Assembly (NCBI GenBank): GCA_930367205.1 | Contig: OV884011.1 | Span: 38,267,754 to 38,331,753 of the forward strand | DNA: 64,000 nucleotides | DNA from: Acanthosoma haemorrhoidale | Taxonomy: Eukaryota; Arthropoda; Insecta; Hemiptera; Acanthosomatidae | Direction of reading: 5' to 3' | Part shown: in pieces, positions 57,051 through 64,000 of the stretch | Layout of the letters: each line of letters opens with the position of its first letter | How positions within the stretch are numbered: the stretch's first letter is position 1 | The notes under the pieces: model-generated | What the model was told of the DNA's origin: nothing | Databases searched by the model: none | What the model saw: the letters and a program-made list of their open reading frames with translations, nothing else | Translations under genes and position numbers: made by a program

Positions 57051-57150
57051 CACTGAAAAATTTCCGACCTCAACATGAAGATGATAATAAAATAAATAAA
57101 AGCTAGTGAAATAAAAGCTTTGTTAGATCGGAAACTTTTCAGACCACCCT
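57051..57150. mobile_element. 100-bp MITE derived from a mariner-like element
   Basis: Flanked by TA dinucleotides (57049-57050 and 57151-57152). The left end CACTGAAAAATTTCCGACCT and the reverse complement of the right end (AGGGTGGTCTGAAAAGTTTC, then CGATCT) are inverted repeats. Both match the terminal sequence of the fragment at 41403. No coding capacity; an internal-deletion derivative moved in trans. Confidence 0.82.
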
Positions 57151-57152
57151 TA

Positions 57153-57742
57153 AATATAACTGCAAACAATATATTGTTATATTATTTGTATTGAATAATA
57201 GTGGATAAATACTTTATAAGGCTGAGTTACCTTTAAAAAAATAAAACATATTCTACGCATCATGTTTTTAAACCCACCTTTCTTTTTTTTCGGTCTGGAT
57301 GATAAATTTTTTTTTTTGTAGTAAAATTATCATTAAGTGTTAAACAAATGAGCAACGAGAGATAAGTTCTATGAATGGGTCACTCTCCAATGAATGGACA
57401 GTATACTTTATGGTCTAAGTAGAAGCATATTCATTGGTCTAGATCACGTGACACCTATTTAGCAGGTATTGCTTGAGGATGGTTCGTTTATATCATGGTA
57501 ACGATCTCAGAGCCTATATAAAAAAAAAATATAAACTATAAACTTTTTTTTTTCCAATTTCGCACTAAAGTAGATCTACTTCAAGTTTTTCGAGCTGAAT
57601 TGATTTTTATATGACTAAATTAAATTAAAACAAATTATTTATATTTTAAAGTTAAATCGATATATCGATAATAAACATAGTATAATGTAGTTAATAATTT
57701 CGACGAAAAAACAAACAAATATTTGGTTTGAGAAATGGTTGA
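57153..57742. other. No gene recognised
   Basis: AT-rich, no supported gene. Confidence 0.5.
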
Positions 57743-58205
57743 ATGAGCAAACATGGAGAAAGTTTTGAAAAAATAAAAGATTGGTGTGTGCTTAACAAGA
57801 TCGGCATCGAAAATGCTGCAAGGTTGTTAATGGACAAGTTTATTCATGCTGAGTTCACTTTTACCTTGGCCAAGTTCTCATTTATACCTGCTGCGATTAC
57901 TAAACTAGAAGAGAAGGAATTGACCCTTGTGGATTCAACTGAGGTAATAGAAAATACTATTGTTCAATTTTCTCCTGTCCAACCCAGAGAGTAATTAAAC
58001 GAATTACAATTCTGAAATGGTGTTGACCTGGGAGATTATGAAAATACGCATGCTATACTGAAGGCAGAGCCAGCATAGACAATCTCCTTTATAGTGATGG
58101 TAGATATCGAACGCTCATTCAGCAACTCCTTTCGTTTACTGGACAAGTAATAGGCGAAATTAAAAACAGAAAACCTGGATAAATATATAGTTACATCTCT
58201 TAACA
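57743..58205 (+). pseudogene. hAT-like transposase or CGBP1-like protein, C-terminal remnant
   Basis: The frame 57743-57994 contains FSFIPAAITKLEEKELTLVD (57881-57940), the pattern FxFLPxAIxxLExxxLxLxxS seen near the end of insect hAT-derived, CGG-binding-like proteins. After a stop, DIERSFSNSFRLLDK (about 58099-58145) followed by LKTENLDKYIV matches the dimerisation motif (A)DxERSFSxYKxxLxDxRxSxxxENLxxxxI. The start of the gene is not present and the two parts are in different frames. I infer a dead hAT remnant. Confidence 0.6.
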
Positions 58206-59884
58206 AATAAGATATTCATGTAATAATTATGAACTTCTTTATTGTGCAAAAATTATAATCTGCCTTATTAATTATGAAGGTTCGATTTTTTGTCAATGTT
58301 CATACTTAGTTTTCTCAATGTTTATTTCATTATAAATAATTGCATTTTCTTCCATTTTAGCAATACTCTCAAACAAGTGCTTTGGAAAATAAGTAACTTC
58401 AGATGCGACACCTGTTTATCACATTAGTTCATTTGTACCACAAGGTACAATGCAAGCATGTCACAAAAAAAAACGCCGATTGCGCTGTTGTAGCTGAAAA
58501 CAGAGCTTGAGCAAGCTTATCCGAAACCACTAAACGTTATGTAGTTCGTGCCTTGTCAAACGATACACGGCAATGAAGATATCCTCACATTAGACCAATC
58601 TGTAGATAAGGTTATGCCCGACTAATAATGGAAGAAAGAAGTTATAAACGACTTATGGCGGATTAGACAGTTTATGCAACGTAATGGTCCTCTTTGTTCC
58701 AATAACATATGTATATCTCAGATAACACTAATCCATTAGATAGAGAATGTTTGTGAACGATGATAGAAAAAGTCACTTTAAGGAGTCTGTTTATAAATAT
58801 TAAAGTGAATTTGACGCAAGAGTACTTTCTGCAGACCTCACTCAGCCATTTTTAAATGGTTAAAAAAAAAAAGACTCGACAAATCATAAATCACAGTGTG
58901 CTGCAAAACATTATATATACTAGTAGATCATATTCATTAAAAAAAATATATAACAGTATATAATTTCTTAAGAGGCAACACAGCTAATAAATTATTAAAT
59001 TGTCAACATATATAAGGTAATAATTATATAAGGTATTTTATAGTCTGGGCACATTTAGCAATATTAGAAAATTTCTTTTCTTCCCATGTTGCAGTCCCAA
59101 TTCTGGCAGCATATTGTATCTTTGGGTCAGTAATAGTTGGATTTATACCCCGACTTAATTGATTATTTAATTGCAATTATTTTTATTAGATTTAGTCTTA
59201 ATCCGTCCGGTAGTCTTGCTTACTTCCATGGTGCTACGATCCTCATAGAAACTTGCCCTTTGCCATAAGTTTCTCCAGTTCTGCCTTTATATTTTCTTCG
59301 ACATTGCACTCTTCCTTCTTTGTCTAGGTCTGTCGTAAGCATTTTGGGGTGATTCCATCAGGTGTAAACATATCGACCTCACTTATCCATAAGCAGCTCG
59401 CTTTTTACATATGCAACTGAATATAGCTAGCTACCTTACTGCTTGATTCGTTCTGGTTTCACATTGGCACTCTTGACAGGCTGGACGGTAGAGAACGCTC
59501 CTTAGCCCATCTCATGATTTCTAATCTTCACTAACAGAGTGACATTACACTAAAGCGAAAACGTTTCAAAGATGATCCTTTGATAGACTCGCTATATTGC
59601 CGATGAACACTGAAGAGCAAGGGTTGGCAAAAGGCAATGACCTTCCCACGAGTGGGCGTTGGGATAGACCACACTGGCTAAGGTCAGTTACTCAGAGGGA
59701 AATGTACCTTCCTACGTCCTTCCAACAGCTAAGTTCTAAGCTTGTTCTTACCATTACAAAGTAATAGGAAAGTCACATATAAATAATTATATCACTATAA
59801 TTTCCGATAGTAAGACTAAGATTGCAAATATGGTCATATTAGTATGAATGTCTTCTATATAGTTAGATAATCTCTGCTCTATTT
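58206..59884. other. No gene recognised
   Basis: No supported gene. 59200-59720 is less AT-rich but gives only broken frames. Confidence 0.45.
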
Positions 59885-60230
59885 TAATTCTTCTAAGTCT
59901 CTTCAAACCCAACAGAAATTCTTCAGATTTTGTAAAGCGAACCCTTGTGGTCATGTGCATGTCAAGTTCGTATTTCAGCCAGACCAGGGCACCCAGTTAT
60001 GTCCTGCGACTCTAAAGACTGATTTTTTGCAAGTTTTTGGCTGATTGCACGGATTCTTAAAGTATTTTTGATTTAAATCGACCCAGGAAAATAATCATCG
60101 ATCGATTGTTATGTTTACTTGACTATTTCATTAATAAAACAATATCATTTAAAAAGTATACTTATTATTTTGTTTATATGTATTACTGCTTTGTATCTTA
60201 CCTGAGCACTATTCTAGACCATAACGGTAA
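59885..60230. repeat. Interspersed repeat R2, copy 2
   Basis: See 55180-55700: shares CTTCAAACCCAACAGAAATTC, GCGAACCCTTGTGG, ACTATTTCATTAATAAAACA and ACTATTCTAG in the same order. Confidence 0.5.
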
Positions 60231-63200
60231 CAATAAAACAACAAACCCGGTTATGGGCTTACAACTCAATATATATATTAGTTCTATTCCTTTCCTTAAA
60301 AAAAAAATAATGGACGAAAAATGAAAAATATGGAATGCCTCTATATTTAGTCCTAAGAATTCCTTAGAGCAAAGTAATGCAAGTGTGGAGAAATGATAAA
60401 TGTAAATTTATCTTGTACAATGGAGAATTACTACAATGCCCAGATAAATCGGAATAACTTGGCCTATTAGTAGAATAGATTTTGATATTGGTAGTAGTTT
60501 GCAGAAAGTAAATAGAGTACATTGCCAAATCAATGTCTTTTCTGTTAATATGTATATATCTGAACATTAGATTGCCTCAGATGATCACTCTAGAATATTA
60601 AACTAAGTACGGGAGAGATGAGGTTGCTTAGGTGGAATATAAGAGGGAACAAAAGGCAATGGTAGAGTATTTTATTAAGATTTTTTTTTTTATTAATAAG
60701 TTTTAGTTATATTCTTGTCACCATATTTTCCCTATTGTTCATCATATTAGAGGAGTGGAGTATGCGAAAATTCTGCACCACGGTTTCTCTTCTGATTGGT
60801 GTTGGAAGGACCTTGAAGTAGTAATGCATGCAAGGTGCCGGCGTATAGTGGTCGGAAAAGGGATAAAACGGCAAATACTCTAGGAAACTCTTGTTCCTAT
60901 GGGTAACATGGATGCAGAAATTATAGTACTCCCATGCTACAAAAGGTTGTGCACAGTGTTCTGCATACAGTACCACTTATACAGCTCCAAGTTCCATCTT
61001 AGGGTTTCTTCACAATAATTTAACATTTCTGTGGATACATTGCAGATCCGCTGTTGATAGTGCTCTGGATAGTTCTAAATCTGTGAATTAAAGCTTTGTT
61101 CACGCCAGTAATTTTCAGTAATTGATTGTGGGATCCTTGATCTGCGTGATGTGTTTCCATCATTGATGGTACTCATTCCTTGATTCACCATATTAATGTC
61201 GAGCCCTAAATTTCTCTTGAATCTCATTCTTCGCATTTTTTTACACATCCTTTGTTTTTTTACTGCTCCTCAATTTTTCAAAATCTATATTAAATGCTTT
61301 GTGCATGAAGAATACACTCCATAAATTTGATGCGTAGACATAGGTCAAGGCGCATAGGGGCGGGGACAGACCAAGCTAAATCGCTTCTTCATAAATAGCT
61401 TTACCATCAAAAATACTTTTAAAGGTAAACACACTGCCCTGCATTACATGGTTTGGCATGCGCAATAAAACAGGTGTTGGCAAGCCAATCTTGGTACCTG
61501 CTTTCAAACGTTGTTTTATTTCGACCAGCCTCTTGCTACCTTTTTTCGAAAATAGGGTTGAAATGTATTGCTTAAATACCTTTCATTTCCTCTTTATGAG
61601 TTGAGGTGCACTACGGATTATTATATTTAATTGTCGCAATGTACCAAGGTATGAGCAGTTAAAATTTGCCATTGTGTCCTTCCGTAACAAGCGCCAACTG
61701 ATGGAAAGGATTAAATGCAATTAGCTATTAAATAAGGCTTTTATTTATGTATAGGTTACCATTACCATATTTAGTTCTGGTAACTTGCATGCAGATGTTA
61801 GGGCTGAGAGTGAAGGAGGTACGTACTGTTATCGCCTTCCTCTCACTTATTCCTGTCCAACATTTTTTCGCTTCAATTCCCCAAAACATAGATTAAAGGT
61901 GTACTGACTGTACTTGAGTTCCCTGAGAAAGTCCTGCAAATACAGGCTTATCCCACGAACATAATTTTCTATAATTTTTTGCAGGAACTGTCTCTGCTTT
62001 GGTGTTGAGAAGTTCCGTTTAGCCACGATGGCTCACCCGCCTAAGAAAATATCGAAGAAAGACAACAATAATTGGCTAGATGGGATGATGGCCTGAGCTA
62101 CCTGAAGAGCAAGTGAAAGAAGATGATTTTGGTAACCTGTTAAAATGATTAATTAGCTCTTGGAACTTTCAGGTAGCTTCGATGTTTATAACCATCAATC
62201 ATTGATCGTTAAACCCTTTTTTTTTATAACAGTTGGTAATTTGTGCTGTTTTCTGAACAGTTATTCGTCATTATCTTATTTTTCTCTCCGTTTAAGTGGA
62301 AAATCTAGGGCTATAAATTCTGATCTTTTTATTTGTTTAATATTTAATTAAAACATTTTTGGGCAGATAATATATTACGATGATAATTATTGAGCATACA
62401 GATAACCAGGTAACTCCCATACAAGTATACATTAACCATCTGGCCGTTGTCAACCGGTTTTGTGCCCTTATCGAGTGCAATTGGCCAACTGCACCTAATA
62501 TGCAAATAACCTGCAATCAGACACCCTTAATTGTAGGTGACTACTTAACTCGGTTAAGAAATTGCTATATTGTGGGATAGTAAATCATACAGTCGGTTAA
62601 TCCATTCAGCTGATGGTTATCTAATTAAATGTTTCACAAACGCACACGTGCCTTATCTGTATAGCCTTGTACGATTTCTGGGCCGACTAAAGAGGTATTA
62701 ACTGGTTGATCCGTTCTGGCCTGTAGTGCAGGCAACTAAGGCAGAACTGTAGTTCAGTTCTAATCTTCGGTACAGTTGTAGGGGGGGGGGAGTGGGTGTA
62801 CAACATAATAAAGTCGCCGAAAATTTGGTTTGAGTGCGATGAAAGGGGCGAATAAAAGGTAATTTTTTCCCCGGAATTTTTCAAATATTTCCCAAACTAG
62901 TGATTTTAGCAAAAGGAATTTCATGTGCCTACACAAAATTGCCAATAAAAATGTTCTTATTCATTTTTTCCCGTCGAGTCAATATTTTAGGGGATAGCAA
63001 GGATTAAAAAACAGGAATTTTCATACAACAGTATATTCATGAGAATAAAAAAGGAAAAAATAAATATTGAACAAACCAAAACATGTTTATAAATAGAACA
63101 ATACTAGTCAAGTGAAAAACGTTGTAATATGACTTAAAAGCAACATTAGAAACTATAATACTATCTACACATGATAATGAACTAACTACTTTTGCACATT

Positions 63201-64000
63201 AGTCCGCGAAACCATTAGACCAAAATATGTCAGTTAGAAAATGAAATGATGTAGTTCTGTTTTTTAGGCATAGTTGTTAGATGGAGTGTCCTGTACAGGA
63301 TACTAGTCCTACTATTCATGGCAGATACAGTATACTTACAGAGGGATAAATCCCTTAATCAACAACCTATAAATAAGCAACACCTAGAATTTTTTTAGTT
63401 TCACGAGAACAGCAAGCAGGTTTTACATTTACAAAAAGGCTCATAAATTCAAAATAAATAATTTCATTTAACAAAATATTAAAATTGAATATATGTTTAA
63501 TTAAGAAAAATTTCTTCACAAAAAAATAAATAAATAAATTTTTTCTTTTTAATTGTCCTGACTGAGAGTGTGACAGTTGTTGGAAAAACAAAGCAAACTT
63601 TAAAAATATCGGAAGATAACACGAGGTGTGTCGTGGTTAAGGTGTTCTTTTCTTAATATGACGCGAGACTCAAATCTGCTTCATATGAGATGTTCTGGCA
63701 TTTCTGAAGGTATAATTTTAGGGTTGCCTGTCTGTACGTTATAGTTCCATTAAAAGTCGCCTGTTAGTTGATTTTAGTTTAGATATTTCGTCCTAATAAG
63801 TCGCTTATTAGCAGCCTTTTCGCCGGCTGCCCTTTTCATTAGTCAGTCTACATATTGGACCTTATAGAAGGCATTCAGGAAGATCCTTGCCCCAGGAACT
63901 CATGAGTCCTTGTTATGAAGACTCAGACATATAATGAAGGTACGGACATTTTTCGAATAGCTGTTTATATTACACATCTCATAGTCGAGGCGTCCCTACA
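60231..64000. other. No gene recognised
   Basis: Minus-strand 60700-61620 has several coding-like pieces in changing frames (for example KGSKRLVEIKQRLKAGTKIG near 61540) that may be a transposase relic, not identified. Elsewhere only AT-rich DNA, a poly-G run (62781-62790) and short chance frames. Confidence 0.4.

Noticed and set aside
1..64000. CRISPR arrays, bacterial operons, rRNA genes, prophage-like systems
   Set aside because: None seen; the window is eukaryotic with introns, LTR elements, LINEs and mariner elements.

Overview
The window is AT-rich animal DNA, almost certainly from an insect. It has introns with consensus GT/AG borders, a CYP4-family cytochrome P450 gene, an errantivirus (insect Ty3/gypsy with an envelope gene), mariner and hAT DNA transposons, and Jockey-type LINEs. 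I see no bacterial operons, CRISPR array, rRNA or convincing functional tRNA. The order or species cannot be fixed from this sequence. Gene density is very low: one clear host gene, one candidate first exon of a second gene, and otherwise introns, intergenic DNA and transposable-element (TE) remains.

Layout. 1-5053: the 5' two thirds of a CYP4-type P450 on the minus strand. Eight coding exons join in frame to 313 codons, and the gene runs off the left edge before the heme-binding end. Intron 1 carries a solo LTR (3681-4599) with a perfect 5-bp target duplication (TSD). 7318-8260: a decayed LINE reverse transcriptase. 10730-16501: a decayed errantivirus on the minus strand (LTR, primer-binding site, gag, protease, integrase and env remnants). 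It is interrupted by two solo LTRs of the same family as the one in the P450 intron, each with its own perfect 5-bp TSD and in opposite orientations. 16528-16860: a short unexplained coding-like patch. 20420-20642: a GC-rich island ending in a consensus splice donor, probably the first exon of a plus-strand gene.

The right two thirds hold more LTR-family fragments (18049, 32295, 43830), a LINE RT fragment (35326), a hAT transposase relic with a BED zinc finger (36810), a solo errantivirus LTR (37848), a complete but dead mariner (47770-48746, TA to TA), an approximately 30-bp minisatellite (50199-50433), a long decayed Jockey LINE (51421-53757), two short 3' fragments of that LINE (48879 and 56548, both with TSDs), a 100-bp MITE (57051-57150) and a hAT C-terminal relic (57743). 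The rest shows no recognisable gene.

I found no convincing new multi-gene system. The most informative structures are the nested, dated TE insertions, the shared LTR family with two kinds of 3' end, the orphan GC-rich first exon, and several small repeat families seen only by comparing parts of the window with each other.
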